This document shows, one piece after another, positions 46,485 through 56,191 of a stretch of DNA of 64,000 nt (positions within the stretch are counted from its first letter, which is position 1; each line of letters begins with the position of its first letter). Location of the stretch: assembly GCA_022482495.1 (NCBI GenBank), contig JAKVPA010000003.1, positions 1-64,000 on the forward strand, read 5' to 3'. The notes below the pieces were generated by a model. That model had not been told where the DNA came from. It saw only the letters and a program-made list of their open reading frames with translations, and made no database searches. Source of the stretch: Sphaerochaeta sp. GTDB lineage: Bacteria > Spirochaetota > Spirochaetia > Sphaerochaetales > Sphaerochaetaceae. Position numbers and translations under genes: made by a program.

Positions 46485-47759
46485 AAAAATATATACAGGA
46501 TTCATCCCTAAAAGCTGAAGCTTAAAAACCTGCCATCCATCCTTTTTGAAAAACAGATTGAAGAACATTAATGAAAGGGCTTGCGTAATTGCGGTAGCAA
46601 TTGCAGCACCCATAAGTCCTTTGCTTCTAATTAACCAATAATTCAGGATTAAGTTAATTAAAACACTAAAAAGCTGTGAATACATAAGTATTCTCCCTCG
46701 GTGTATCAGGGTAAAATGTCCAGCACGTAATGCAGCGTTATACATAAAAAATGAACCTATAATATAGATTTTATAGATGGGCAAAGCAGCCTCATATTCA
46801 CGATTCATCAAGAACATGAGTTTAGGCAATATATAAAAAGACAAAGCCGCACCAAAAATAAAAATCCATGTCAATGTCGCGGTTATTTGGATGTATCTTT
46901 GCTCATACCGTTTTTTATCCGTATGATACAGACGAATCAAACCAGGATAGACTGACTCCCTGATTGGGGAAAGGGCTATCTGAACGACACTTATTAGTTT
47001 CAATGCAATTGAATAAACGCCTACATCAGCTTTTGTTAACATTGCACCAATCATTACGGTATCGCTCTTTGAATAAATGACAGCGCATGAGGCTGCAATA
47101 CCCAAAGGGATGCTTTCCTTGACCATATCCCATATCAGGACAAAATCGGTAGCGCCCCATGCCGTTATCCCAAAATCACGGTGGTAAAGGAAAAACAACA
47201 AAAACAAATTCTGGATCGTCGTAATCAGCACGATGATGGCGAGAACATAAGTAGGTAATTTTTTCCAGACTGCAAACAACTGTAACAACGACCCCAAAAC
47301 ACTGGCAATATCCCTGGCCAGGACATTTACTTTTGACCTGCAAAGATATTCATATCGGTTGATCATCCCAAACTGAGACCCATTGATAATCGAATTAAAA
47401 AGCAATAAGCAAAAGATAAGAGTAAATTCAAAATCAGGTGTAGCAACAAACAGCACACAAACCCCGAACAACAACGAAATGAGGGAAAGCATCAATCTCG
47501 CTATTGTCACATTCCAAACCAAAATGCTGGGGTCTGTTTCCAGGTATTGTTTCTTTACCACACGCCCATCAATAAACGACCCCAATACCTCAAGAATCGC
47601 CACAACGCTTATTGCATATTGGTATACCCCATATTCTGTCGCACCATAATGATTGGCCACCTTCACGGTAACGAAGACATTAAGAAGAAGGATGAAGACC
47701 TTGTCGAATGTCATCCAGAAAATGTTGCTGAGAATCTTGGATTTTTCCGTCTTCATCAT
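46461..47759 (-). CDS. Polysaccharide flippase, Wzx type
   Basis: MATE/Wzx-like membrane protein, 432 residues, 12 or so TM helices. N-terminal SNIFWMTFDKVFILLLNVFV with TVKVANHYGATEYGVYQYA is the family opening; SIPLGIAASCAVIYSKSDTVMIG and the mid-protein basic loops agree. It should flip the lipid-linked, nonulosonate-containing repeat unit across the inner membrane. ATG 47759 overlaps the neuA-like stop (ATGA); ATG 47756 is the next codon. Confidence 0.88.
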   Translation of the reverse strand: MMKTEKSKILSNIFWMTFDKVFILLLNVFVTVKVANHYGATEYGVYQYAISVVAILEVLGSFIDGRVVKKQYLETDPSILVWNVTIARLMLSLISLLFGVCVLFVATPDFEFTLIFCLLLFNSIINGSQFGMINRYEYLCRSKVNVLARDIASVLGSLLQLFAVWKKLPTYVLAIIVLITTIQNLFLLFFLYHRDFGITAWGATDFVLIWDMVKESIPLGIAASCAVIYSKSDTVMIGAMLTKADVGVYSIALKLISVVQIALSPIRESVYPGLIRLYHTDKKRYEQRYIQITATLTWIFIFGAALSFYILPKLMFLMNREYEAALPIYKIYIIGSFFMYNAALRAGHFTLIHRGRILMYSQLFSVLINLILNYWLIRSKGLMGAAIATAITQALSLMFFNLFFKKDGWQVFKLQLLGMNPVYIFSKVIFKT

Positions 47760-48931
47760 GTATTCAAATTATATCCAAGGATTTTATCCACAACCTCACG
47801 GATAACACCTTCCCCACCCTTTGCTTTGGTTATGTATTTGGCGACCTCTCTGACAGGTTGTTCCGCATCACTTGGGCAACATCCCAATCCAACCATTTTG
47901 ACGGCCTCAAGGTCGTTGATATCATCACCAATGAAAACCACATTTTCCGGTTCTATGCTGAATTTCTCACAGAGCCTTGAAATCACAGCTGCCTTGTTTT
48001 GGCAATGAGGTTCATAGACATCAAGCTTGAGCTTTTCTCCTCTCCTTTCATTGAGTGATACATCTTCACCTGTAATCATACCGGTCAAGACTCCATGTTC
48101 CCTCAAAAGTTGGAATCCCATGCCATCTTTTGTATTGAACTTTTTGAGTTCATCACCTTTCTCGGAGTAGTACATCCCACCATCCGTAAGGCAACCGTCA
48201 CAATCCGTAAGGAACATCTTGATGACCGGCAATTGCTCCCTGGTTTGTTGTTGCTTTTTCATCAGCGCTTCGATGATCCCCCAGTCAGAAGGTTCATCAA
48301 TTTCAAAAAAAGAATCCTCATTCATCTCAACAGGTTTGATATGCCCCGAAACCCTGTTTCTTGTCCGCAACAAATCATTTTTTGATGTTATGTAGAATGC
48401 TCCATTCTCTACAAGATATCCATCAAATTCCTGCCTGCGTGGACGATGAAATACGTCATAATTTGTAGGTTGAGCGAATCCTTCCGCATCTACTTCCCAA
48501 TTGAATCTTTTTTGTCTGACGACGGACAGGACGCTGTCGACACCTCCCACCCTAAAGGCTTCAAAACCTTTGTCAAGATCAGAGCTTGTAAGTAATGGAG
48601 AGGTGGCTTGAACAAGAACGATTGTACTAAAATCATAATTCCCTGCAAATTCGAGCATGGCGGACTCAGTCGATGCAGAATCACAAGCCGTTTTTTCTGA
48701 TCTGTCTATCACCTCAACTTTCGAAAAGGAAGACCCTTCCTCTTTTGCAAACTTTTCAACGGTATCCCTGATAATCCTGCTGTCGGTTGAAACAAAGACC
48801 CGATCAATATATCTACAACCACAAGCCGCCCTTACAGCCCAATATACCAAAGGTTTGCCATTGAGTAATTTGATGTTCTTCAGCGGGATTGATTTGCTCC
48901 CACCTCTTACCGGGATAAATGCCACATTCAT
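47756..48931 (-). CDS. Acylneuraminate cytidylyltransferase fused to KdsC-like HAD phosphatase
   Basis: Bifunctional 391-residue protein. Residues about 1-225: CMP-nonulosonate synthetase (VAFIPVRGGSKSIPLKNIK, VFVSTDSRII, DSASTESAMLEF, LVQATSPLLTSSDLD, ENGAFYITSK). Residues about 238-385: HAD phosphatase of the KdsC type (MFLTDCDGCLTDGGMYYSE, MITGEDVSLNERRGEKL, VVFIGDDINDLEAV). The phosphatase would remove a 9-phosphate from the product of the neighbouring NeuB-like synthase, then the N-terminal domain activates it with CTP. Start ATG 48931 after AAGGGG. Confidence 0.88.
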   Translation of the reverse strand: MNVAFIPVRGGSKSIPLKNIKLLNGKPLVYWAVRAACGCRYIDRVFVSTDSRIIRDTVEKFAKEEGSSFSKVEVIDRSEKTACDSASTESAMLEFAGNYDFSTIVLVQATSPLLTSSDLDKGFEAFRVGGVDSVLSVVRQKRFNWEVDAEGFAQPTNYDVFHRPRRQEFDGYLVENGAFYITSKNDLLRTRNRVSGHIKPVEMNEDSFFEIDEPSDWGIIEALMKKQQQTREQLPVIKMFLTDCDGCLTDGGMYYSEKGDELKKFNTKDGMGFQLLREHGVLTGMITGEDVSLNERRGEKLKLDVYEPHCQNKAAVISRLCEKFSIEPENVVFIGDDINDLEAVKMVGLGCCPSDAEQPVREVAKYITKAKGGEGVIREVVDKILGYNLNT

Positions 48932-48979
48932 CTTTTTCCCCTTATCGTTTAAGGCTTTCCTTCTTTCAAAGAAACATGG

Positions 48980-49855
48980 TTAGTGCACCCTGTATTTCAG
49001 TTTCTTTCTTTGGACTTGCTCAATCGGCAATATTTCTTCCTGCTTGAACTGTAACGCATCATAGACAGCCAAAAGATTCCTCTTCAGTTTTCGCATCCCG
49101 TCAGGTTCCAATGATGCAGCCTGATCTGTCCCTTTCCATGTCCGGTCCAATGTATAATGGCGTTCAATGTAAGTCGCTCCCAAAGTATATGCTGCCACAT
49201 CAACAGCAATCCCTAAATGGTGTCCAGAAAAACCTATCGCCTTTACCCTGTTACCATAAGATTTCTGCAAACGGGAGATCTCCAACAGACAAACGTCCTT
49301 GAATGGGACAGGATACCCGGATGTGCAATCATAAATGATAAGATCTTTTGCTCGCCCATAATCCTCGAACAGCCTTACGATTGATTCTTCTTCGTCATGA
49401 GTCGTCATACCGAAGGACAGCTGTATTTCCCCTTGGTAGTTTTCACACAACCATTTGAGCATGGGAGAATTGGTATTGCAGGCAGAAGGGATTTTGATGA
49501 ATTGGGGATGCAAAGAGGTTATTTCCTTTGCACTTGTCAAATCCCAAACGGACGTCGAATAGATAATGCCGGCATCCTCGCACCAAGCTTTCAGTTGCGC
49601 ATGTTGCTCGAGGGTGAACTCCAAAAATTCCCTATGTTCCCCATACGTCTTCCCGAAAGAGTTTTCTGGATTCGGATGCGGTGCGTTGTACTGTTCGGGC
49701 GTCAGCAATTCCTTGGGACATCTTTTCTGGAATTTGATGGCATCAACCTTACAGAAATATGCAGCAGTCTCAATCATCTCATGGGCGATCTCCATACTCC
49801 CCATATGATTACAGCCCGCTTCCGCGATTACAAAGGGTTTATTGTATTGCAACAT
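48980..49855 (-). CDS. N-acetylneuraminate synthase-family protein without SAF domain
   Basis: NeuB-type TIM barrel of 291 residues condensing PEP with a hexose or hexosamine. Motifs FVIAEAGCNHMGSMEIAHEMI, AIKFQKR, FGKTYGEHREFLEF, YSTSVWDLTSAKEI, IKIPSACNTN, GFSGHHLGIAVDVAAYTLGATYIERHY (quoted in part) are family hallmarks. Bacterial NeuB/SpsE enzymes usually run to about 340 residues with a C-terminal antifreeze-like SAF domain; here the protein stops after the barrel. No NeuC or other epimerase gene is nearby. With the HAD-fused cytidylyltransferase it suggests a phosphorylated substrate such as mannose-6-P (Kdn route) or ManNAc-6-P; this is inference. Start ATG 49855, AGGA upstream. Confidence 0.85.
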   Translation of the reverse strand: MLQYNKPFVIAEAGCNHMGSMEIAHEMIETAAYFCKVDAIKFQKRCPKELLTPEQYNAPHPNPENSFGKTYGEHREFLEFTLEQHAQLKAWCEDAGIIYSTSVWDLTSAKEITSLHPQFIKIPSACNTNSPMLKWLCENYQGEIQLSFGMTTHDEEESIVRLFEDYGRAKDLIIYDCTSGYPVPFKDVCLLEISRLQKSYGNRVKAIGFSGHHLGIAVDVAAYTLGATYIERHYTLDRTWKGTDQAASLEPDGMRKLKRNLLAVYDALQFKQEEILPIEQVQRKKLKYRVH

Positions 49856-50272
49856 CTATTAATATCCTTTAATATAAAACTTTATAACATCAATATACCA
49901 TCGGTAAAAAATCAATTTTAAAAACATGGAACTACACTATTCCTTATAGAATGCATTGACAGCTTCACCGCAAAGTAAATTTGAAAACTTTCAAAATTTC
50001 TTTTACAAGTAATGTATCACGTTTATAAGCTAAAGCAAAGAATTTCAATTGACATCTCGTACCAGATTTGATTCTTTATGGCACTGATGAAGATGCCTCC
50101 TTTTTAACCAACAAGATTTCTACTTAAAAGCGATGAAGGATACCGTAACTTTATTGTGTTTTTTTGTTTTAATTATACTAACTTTTCATTTTATATTATA
50201 TTGTGAATTATCAATATAATTGCATCAATATTATTTTGAATGGAATACTATTTTTTTTATTTAACTAGGACC
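49856..50272. other. AT-rich non-coding stretch in the glycan locus
   Basis: About 420 bases, strongly AT-rich compared with flanking genes, with no supported gene, repeat or RNA. Homopolymer-rich near 50160-50265. It probably belongs with the AT-rich gene beside it as acquired DNA, and may hold the promoter for the neuB-like gene. Confidence 0.5.
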
Positions 50273-51511
50273 TTACACACCGGAAAGCCGATTTGTATGC
50301 CCATATTCTTGAAATTCAGAGTAGTTTGATAAAAATTTAGTAAATAAATCTTTATTTGATCTTCCGTCATCAGGTAATAAAGTATAATATTTAGTTAGAA
50401 AAGCTTTTGTATATTTTCCTCTGTTAATCTTTATTTTACATTTTTGAAGGGTATTCATATCAATCATTGAGCAATGAAGAAGAGATCTATATTGAGAAAC
50501 CTGCAATGAGAAAGGAAACCAAGAAGACGAAGATGTGAAAAGACATATTTTTTTCTCAAATAGAAAAGCAAGATTGAGCGATGTAGAAAAATGACCTATT
50601 ACACCTTCACTAAACTTTATCAAATTCGCGGTAACGCCATTATATACTTCAAAGCCATCCCAAAACCCTCTTTCATATTGAATTCTTGGATGTTGAGCAA
50701 TCACTATTTTACATCCATTATTTTCTTGAGAAAAGAAGCGCAAAGCTTTATGTATTTCATTATGATAAAGATATAAATCTCTTTCTGTAAAATTATACTC
50801 TTTGTTATCTGGATGTATAAACAATGCCTGATCGACAAATACAAAATATGGAGTTGTTATTAGCTTCTTTTCATGCGTTCTCTCATCAAGAAACTCATCA
50901 TATGAGACAGAATGAACGGGAATTATTTTTTTAATGGAAATATGCCCTGACCTCTCAACCTCCTCGATCATACCCCACCCAGAAGATAGGGAAAAATCAA
51001 AACTTCCTTGATTTTTTGGTTTCTTATAATTCGATAAAAAGCGCAAACTCTTGCATATGAATAAACGTTTATCTTGATTCCAAATTGTTACCAGTGTCTT
51101 TAAGTTATACGACTTTCTTCTTTCTTGTAATGGAAGCTGCCAATTATTTATAAGTGCAGTATGAATCTTATACCGGTTGAGCAAAAGCAAGAAAGACCAC
51201 AATGATGATCTCTCTTCAATTTTTTGAAATATAAATATATCATTTTGAGGATCTACCGACCTAATCAATTTAACAGCATCTCTTTTACGCTTGATTAATA
51301 TATATGCTTTCTTATTGATACCTAATTCATCAAAATCTGGAAGATACTTTAATCCTAGAATTCTGTTTTCTATTCTTCTCGAGACTGGATATTCAGAAAT
51401 ATCAACAAAGCGGAATGAAGAAAAAAGTTGGTAGAATAGACTAGGAGTTCCTTCAACTTTATTGTATAAATCACTAAGTTTTGTTTTTTTATGTAATATC
51501 CAAAAAATCAT
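50273..51511 (-). CDS. Unknown protein, glycosyltransferase-like, AT-rich
   Basis: A 412-residue protein I cannot assign firmly. It is basic, without signal peptide or clear TM. Segments such as YFVFVDQALFIHPDNKEYN, IHKALRFFSQENNGCKIVIAQHPR, GVIGHFSTSLNLAFLFEKKI and DEFLDERTHEKKLI resemble the layout of capsule/LPS transferases of the sialyltransferase-like GT-B group (nucleotide-binding HPD/HPR elements). Given the adjacent nonulosonate genes, a nonulosonate transferase is a reasonable guess. Base composition is much more AT-rich than neighbours, indicating transfer. ATG 51511 follows AGGA. Confidence 0.55.
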   Translation of the reverse strand: MIFWILHKKTKLSDLYNKVEGTPSLFYQLFSSFRFVDISEYPVSRRIENRILGLKYLPDFDELGINKKAYILIKRKRDAVKLIRSVDPQNDIFIFQKIEERSSLWSFLLLLNRYKIHTALINNWQLPLQERRKSYNLKTLVTIWNQDKRLFICKSLRFLSNYKKPKNQGSFDFSLSSGWGMIEEVERSGHISIKKIIPVHSVSYDEFLDERTHEKKLITTPYFVFVDQALFIHPDNKEYNFTERDLYLYHNEIHKALRFFSQENNGCKIVIAQHPRIQYERGFWDGFEVYNGVTANLIKFSEGVIGHFSTSLNLAFLFEKKICLFTSSSSWFPFSLQVSQYRSLLHCSMIDMNTLQKCKIKINRGKYTKAFLTKYYTLLPDDGRSNKDLFTKFLSNYSEFQEYGHTNRLSGV

Positions 51512-51672
51512 ATTTTCCTTTTTTTAAGTATACTGTAAAAACAATTTACAAAAACCAAGAAGATACTCTTAAACCAGAACCCCAAATCTCAAAAGCAACA
51601 ATATCAGTAAAAGACTTATATATCCTTTAAACACCAATAATTCTGGTAACGACAATTTTTACAAATTTTGGA

Positions 51673-52840
51673 TTACTCTCTTTTTTTAACCACATCTTCT
51701 GTTCGTTTTTTCAGAGCTTGAGTTATAGCTGTCTGTACACTCTTAACATTTTGTTGATTTGTATATCCATTCTGAAACAATACCTGCGATTCATTTTTTC
51801 TTTGCGATGATGCATGGAGGAGTCGTACCACTTCTTCAGCCCATCGTAGTGAACCGTTTGAGACAGGAAGGAAGTGAACTGTATCGCATATTTTGATTTC
51901 ATCGGTAATCGATGAATTGAAAATACAAGGGAGTCCTGCACACTGCGCTTCCAAGCCAACGATGGGGAATCCCTCAAAGAGACTGGGCAACAAGAACACA
52001 TCCATTCCCATCAATAAATCCTGTACATCTTGGCGTTGTCCCCAAAATCTGACACGATCCTGGACACCCAATCGTTGGATGTTTTTCTTGACTTCCTGGT
52101 ATTCTTTCCATTTTTGTTGATACGCGCCAATGAACCATAATTCCACATCCAATCCCTTTGAAAGACACTCTTGAAGAACAGAAATAAGGAAACGTTGATT
52201 TTTTGGATAATGCAATCTCCCGACATTCCCCAACACAATTCGGGATGGGGAAAGCCCTAAACCGCCACGAACACGATCACGAACTTCTGAGGAAAAAGAA
52301 AACTTTTGAATATCGATACTGTTATGGATCAATTGAAATGGCTTGTTGTGAAAAAAATACTTTCCCGCAATATTTGAACAGGCCCACCGATTTGTGAGTA
52401 TCTTTCCGCAATTGCCAGCGCAAAAAGGATTCTCTACCAACCACCCCACCAATGTCTTTCCATTTTTCTTCCCATTGGCAATGTGGGAATGAAACACTCG
52501 CACGGGAATACCAACCTGTTTCGCAACAAGCATTTCACAGCCTTGTTTGAGGGAATACAACGTGGCATTGGCAATAATGGCATCATACTTCTTCTCTTTG
52601 AGAAGCGTCTTGAACTCTTGCAAGAATTTCAAAGGATTATGGGAGAAATTCGCATTCATGCGGACGATACCCGCTCCCAACTGTACAAATTCTTGTTCAT
52701 ATGCCAATGATGCATACTTCTTGTCATTGATAAAATCACAATGGATTTGGGTACGATCGAAATACTGATATTGGGAATACAGGTATGTCTCAATACCTCC
52801 AATGGTATCGGTCATTCCCTAATTCAAGTACCTTGATCAT
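51673..52840 (-). CDS. GT4-family glycosyltransferase (one-base frameshift near start)
   Basis: GT-B retaining glycosyltransferase, about 388 residues when corrected. C-terminal donor domain: IVLGNVGRLHYPKNQRFLI, FWGQRQDVQDLLMGMDVFLL, E-x7-E in PSLFEGFPIVGLEAQCAGLP. As written the best start is ATG 52815 (MTDTIGGIETYLYSQ), which lacks the first beta strand. The ATG at 52840, overlapping the previous stop as ATGA, reads MIKVLELG and joins it if one base is removed from CATT at 52815-52816, giving the normal N-terminus MIKVLELGMTDTIGGIETYL. Part of the minus-strand glycan operon. Confidence 0.85.
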
Positions 52841-53967
52841 CTTCCCTCCCCCCGCAGAAACCCCTCAAAGATTGCCACATGTTCCTTCGCCATCTGTTCC
52901 ACCGTATAGGTTTTGACAGACTGCAACGCGGAAGCGGACATCGCGGCAAGTTCCTTTGGTGACTTCTTCAACATCGTCCGCAAGGCTGCCTCCAACTGAG
53001 TTTCGTCGTCAGCGATCACCTGTCCGTTGGAATCGTTTTGCAGAAGCTCCGTCGCGGCATAACACGCATCCGTGGCGATGACTGGTGTTCCATTGGCAAG
53101 CGACTCGGAAATAACCAGGCCCCACGCGTCCTGATGGGAAAACAAAACGGAAAAAAGTGAAGCGCGATAATACAAAGGAATTTGCGTGGGAGCAACAAAT
53201 GGGATCAAACGTACATTATGCAACCTATCCCGAGCAATCATTTTGGCTACCTGGATTTCCAATGGACCTCTTCCAATGAGGAGAAGCATTTCTTCTGGAG
53301 AGGAGACTCGTTTCCATGCGTGCAACAAACCTAACGGATTTTTCAGTTCGATCAACTGGGCGACAGACACCACATAGCGACCAGGGACAAGGCCAAGCGT
53401 CTTGCACGCCTCTTCCCGTTCTTTTGGGGTCACGCACTGTGAGAGTACCTGCTTTTCCGAATAACTGGCGAACGAATATCTTTTGATTGTTTCCAGCTTC
53501 GCTCCGAGCGTAACCAACACATGATCATTCGCCTTCGAGGGAGACAACAACATCGGTGCCATGGACACAAAATGGCGACCAGCCCAATTCTTCAGTCTCC
53601 CCCTGTCCTTGTCTGCCAACCCATCGATGTTCAGGATGTACGGCATATGGCGGCGATGCATTTCTTCCATCGTCCGCATGCAGGATAAGCTTTCAATGAT
53701 TCCGAATACCACGACATCAAAGCGTTCTTTTTTGATCAACCGGAAAAGGCCAAAATCGTAATTGTAATGCCCTATGTGCATTGCTTTGAGTGAAGCAACG
53801 GTGAATTCTCCTTGGGTATCCCGTTGATAATATGAACTGGTATCTTTTTGATACCTTCCCGTTCCATCCTCATACACCACGGTAAGGTCAACATATTTCC
53901 CCAATTCACGGAAAAAAGCGACACGATAAAAGCAGGGACAGGTCGTCACGAACAGCACCCGCATCAT
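52837..53967 (-). CDS. GT4-family glycosyltransferase
   Basis: A 376-residue GT-B enzyme: N-terminus MMRVLFVTTCPCFYRVAFFREL, donor domain YVVSVAQLIELKNPLGLLHA, LLLIGRGPLEIQVAKMI, VRLIPFVAPTQIPLYYRAS, and the catalytic E-x7-E region AWGLVISESLANGTPVIAT. Adds a sugar to the lipid-linked repeat unit; donor unknown. ATG 53967 overlaps the upstream stop (ATGA); ATG 53964 follows directly. Confidence 0.88.
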   Translation of the reverse strand: MMRVLFVTTCPCFYRVAFFRELGKYVDLTVVYEDGTGRYQKDTSSYYQRDTQGEFTVASLKAMHIGHYNYDFGLFRLIKKERFDVVVFGIIESLSCMRTMEEMHRRHMPYILNIDGLADKDRGRLKNWAGRHFVSMAPMLLSPSKANDHVLVTLGAKLETIKRYSFASYSEKQVLSQCVTPKEREEACKTLGLVPGRYVVSVAQLIELKNPLGLLHAWKRVSSPEEMLLLIGRGPLEIQVAKMIARDRLHNVRLIPFVAPTQIPLYYRASLFSVLFSHQDAWGLVISESLANGTPVIATDACYAATELLQNDSNGQVIADDETQLEAALRTMLKKSPKELAAMSASALQSVKTYTVEQMAKEHVAIFEGFLRGEGR

Positions 53968-55019
53968 GGTTTCCCCTCTCTTTCCAACACATCCTTCAGA
54001 AGTCCCGCCGATATCTTCCAATCATACGAAGCCAGTACCTTGTCCGCCCCTGTTGTATTGGTGGCGAGAAGCTCCTCCAACACGTAATCCGTCCGATGGG
54101 GATCAATGTAAATCGCGGCCTCATGGTAGATTTCCCGGAGCACCGGGATATCCGAAACGATGATGGGAGAACCGACCCGCAACGCTTCCAAGGGTGGGAC
54201 TCCGAATCCTTCATAGAAGGAGGGAAACACCAGCGCCTTGCAATGAGTCATCAACCCCTTGACGTCTTCATCCGAGGCATAGCCTAGGAACGTCACATTG
54301 GAAGGCAACGAAGCCATCGCGGCGCTTTTGGCGAACACCTTCCGGTCAATGCTCCCCGACACCAAGAACGTCTCTTGGGGATTCCGCTGAGCTTCCTTGA
54401 CCAACCACGCAAGATTCTTGTTGGGATCCAGGCTTCCCAGCATGAAGAAGAACCCTTTGTCCAAGACATGGTATCGGGAGAGCACATCATCTGAGGGAAC
54501 GATGTGCTCCAGATGCTGCCACGCGTTGGGAACCACCACGATCTTCCTCTCCGGGATATGGAGGGTTGCTTCGATCTCCTTCTTGGAAAACTCGGAGACA
54601 GTCAACACCAGAACGGCTTTTCGGGCGATACGGGAAAACAGCAGGTCATACCAGAGCCGGAACTTCCAGGTGAAATATTCGGGAAACCGTTTCACTTTGA
54701 CATCATGGATGCAGACGATGCCTGGATTACGAAGCGGCGCGGCGTTGCACAGGTTTACCGGTATGGCGTGCTGTGCATGGCAATACGAGGGGAAGTCACA
54801 CTGCTCCCATCGCACTCCGTGGTGGGAACCGACACGCGCCACGGCGATCGCATGAAGGTTGGGTATCTGGGTTTCCGAAACAGACGACGGCACAGCCAGC
54901 GAGACGCCATCATTCGTCGTCAGCTGACCATCCAACGCAGAGACCAGTTCATAGGCGAACCGTTGCACCCCCGTCATCCGTTGCGAAAGGAATTTTCCGT
55001 TGATGATGAACCGACTCAC
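53964..55019 (-). CDS. GT4-family glycosyltransferase (mannosyltransferase-like)
   Basis: A 351-residue GT-B enzyme: FIINGKFLSQRMTGVQRFAYEL is the typical opening of GT4 mannosyl/rhamnosyl transferases, then GIVCIHDVK, LTVSEFSKKEIE, FFMLGSLDPNKNLAWLV and E-x7-E in PSFYEGFGVPPLEALRVGSP. First gene of the minus-strand run. Start at GTG 55019, five bases after AGGAG; GTG 55025 two codons earlier would overlap the Shine-Dalgarno. A mannose donor is suggested by the divergent manC. Confidence 0.85.
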   Translation of the reverse strand: MSRFIINGKFLSQRMTGVQRFAYELVSALDGQLTTNDGVSLAVPSSVSETQIPNLHAIAVARVGSHHGVRWEQCDFPSYCHAQHAIPVNLCNAAPLRNPGIVCIHDVKVKRFPEYFTWKFRLWYDLLFSRIARKAVLVLTVSEFSKKEIEATLHIPERKIVVVPNAWQHLEHIVPSDDVLSRYHVLDKGFFFMLGSLDPNKNLAWLVKEAQRNPQETFLVSGSIDRKVFAKSAAMASLPSNVTFLGYASDEDVKGLMTHCKALVFPSFYEGFGVPPLEALRVGSPIIVSDIPVLREIYHEAAIYIDPHRTDYVLEELLATNTTGADKVLASYDWKISAGLLKDVLEREGKP

Positions 55020-55138
55020 AGCCACTCCTCAATGGGGAAGTATACTCTACCCATTCCCTGGCGGACAAGGTTCATCACTGAGTTTCTTTTTCCCCAGGTT
55101 GTGGTACAATCATCATACCACACGCAAGGAGTCACTTT
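55020..55138. promoter_or_regulatory. Divergent promoter region of the glycan locus
   Basis: Minus strand: TTGTCC (55069-55064), 18 bases, TATACT (55045-55040), leading to the glycosyltransferase GTG at 55019. Plus strand: -10 TACAAT (55105-55110) with no clear -35, then AAGGAG seven bases before the manC GTG. Both outputs have short leaders with Shine-Dalgarno sequences, unlike the leaderless starts elsewhere. Confidence 0.55.
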
Positions 55139-56191
55139 GTGAAGCGAGCAGCATTGATTTTGGCCGGAGGGAAAGGGGAACGGCTTTGGCCACTCAGCCA
55201 ACCGGAACGGCCCAAACAGTTTCTCACCTTGACGCAGAACAACCGGTCCCTCCTCCAATTGACCGTCCAACGGGTAACCTCACTTGTTCCCATCCAAGAC
55301 ATCTTCATCATCACCGGAAGCCGGTTCCTCGGCCTGGTGCAGGAACAGATCCCGGAGATTCCCCAATCCCACGTCATTCTGGAACCGTGCGGACGCAACA
55401 CGGCACCGGCCATTGCGCTCTCCCTTCTTTCCATCCAGCAGGCATATGGTTCGGAAGAGGTGACGGTTATGGTCTTCCCGTCCGATCATTTGATCGAACC
55501 GGAGGACGCGTTCGTCGCGACGCTCACCGACGCCGTCACCAGCGCCTCACAGGGAAATATCGTTACCATCGGCATCAAACCAACCTATCCGGAAACCGGA
55601 TTCGGCTACCTGAAGGCAAAACCACAAGGAACCGAAGCGTGTCCGGTGGAACGTTTTGTGGAGAAACCGGACAAAGAGACGGCACAGCGGTATCTGGAAG
55701 ATGGTACCTATTTCTGGAACGCCGGAATGTTCGTCTTCCCCATTTCCCTGATGAAGCAGGAACTTCAACGATACGTCCCTGAGGTGTATTCCCAGGTCGA
55801 ACGGTTGGTGGACGCCGATGGCGTCAATGAAGCCACCTACGGGCAGGTCCCTTCCATCTCCATCGACTACGCGGTGATGGAAAAAAGCACCGTGGTGAAG
55901 ATGGTGCCGGCGCGCTTTTCGTGGGATGATGTCGGTTCGTTCCTGGCGTTGACCCGTCATTATCAGCAGGATGAAGCTGGGAATACCGTCGTCGGAGCGA
56001 AAAAGCAGGTGGTTCTCTCCCTCTCCCACAACAACATCATCGATGTCCAGGAGGCATCCACCAAACAAATCATTTTGATCGGTGTGGATGACTGCACCAT
56101 CATTGAAAACCAAGGGACGCTTTTGATCTGCGCAAACTCCCATGTCCCGGAAATCCAGCAACTTCTCAAACAGAAGGGGGAAAAGAAATGA
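55139..56191 (+). CDS. manC: Mannose-1-phosphate guanylyltransferase
   Basis: Forms GDP-mannose. Single-domain enzyme of 350 residues without the C-terminal isomerase domain of longer ManC proteins. Motifs: ALILAGGKGERLWPLSQPERPKQF, EPCGRNTAPAIALSLL, VFPSDHLI, TGFGYLKAK, FVEKPDKETAQRYL, FWNAGMFVF, SIDYAVMEKS, WDDVGSFLAL (each a family signature). GTG start at 55139 with AAGGAG upstream. Overlaps the next gene (ATGA). Confidence 0.93.
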   Translation: MKRAALILAGGKGERLWPLSQPERPKQFLTLTQNNRSLLQLTVQRVTSLVPIQDIFIITGSRFLGLVQEQIPEIPQSHVILEPCGRNTAPAIALSLLSIQQAYGSEEVTVMVFPSDHLIEPEDAFVATLTDAVTSASQGNIVTIGIKPTYPETGFGYLKAKPQGTEACPVERFVEKPDKETAQRYLEDGTYFWNAGMFVFPISLMKQELQRYVPEVYSQVERLVDADGVNEATYGQVPSISIDYAVMEKSTVVKMVPARFSWDDVGSFLALTRHYQQDEAGNTVVGAKKQVVLSLSHNNIIDVQEASTKQIILIGVDDCTIIENQGTLLICANSHVPEIQQLLKQKGEKK

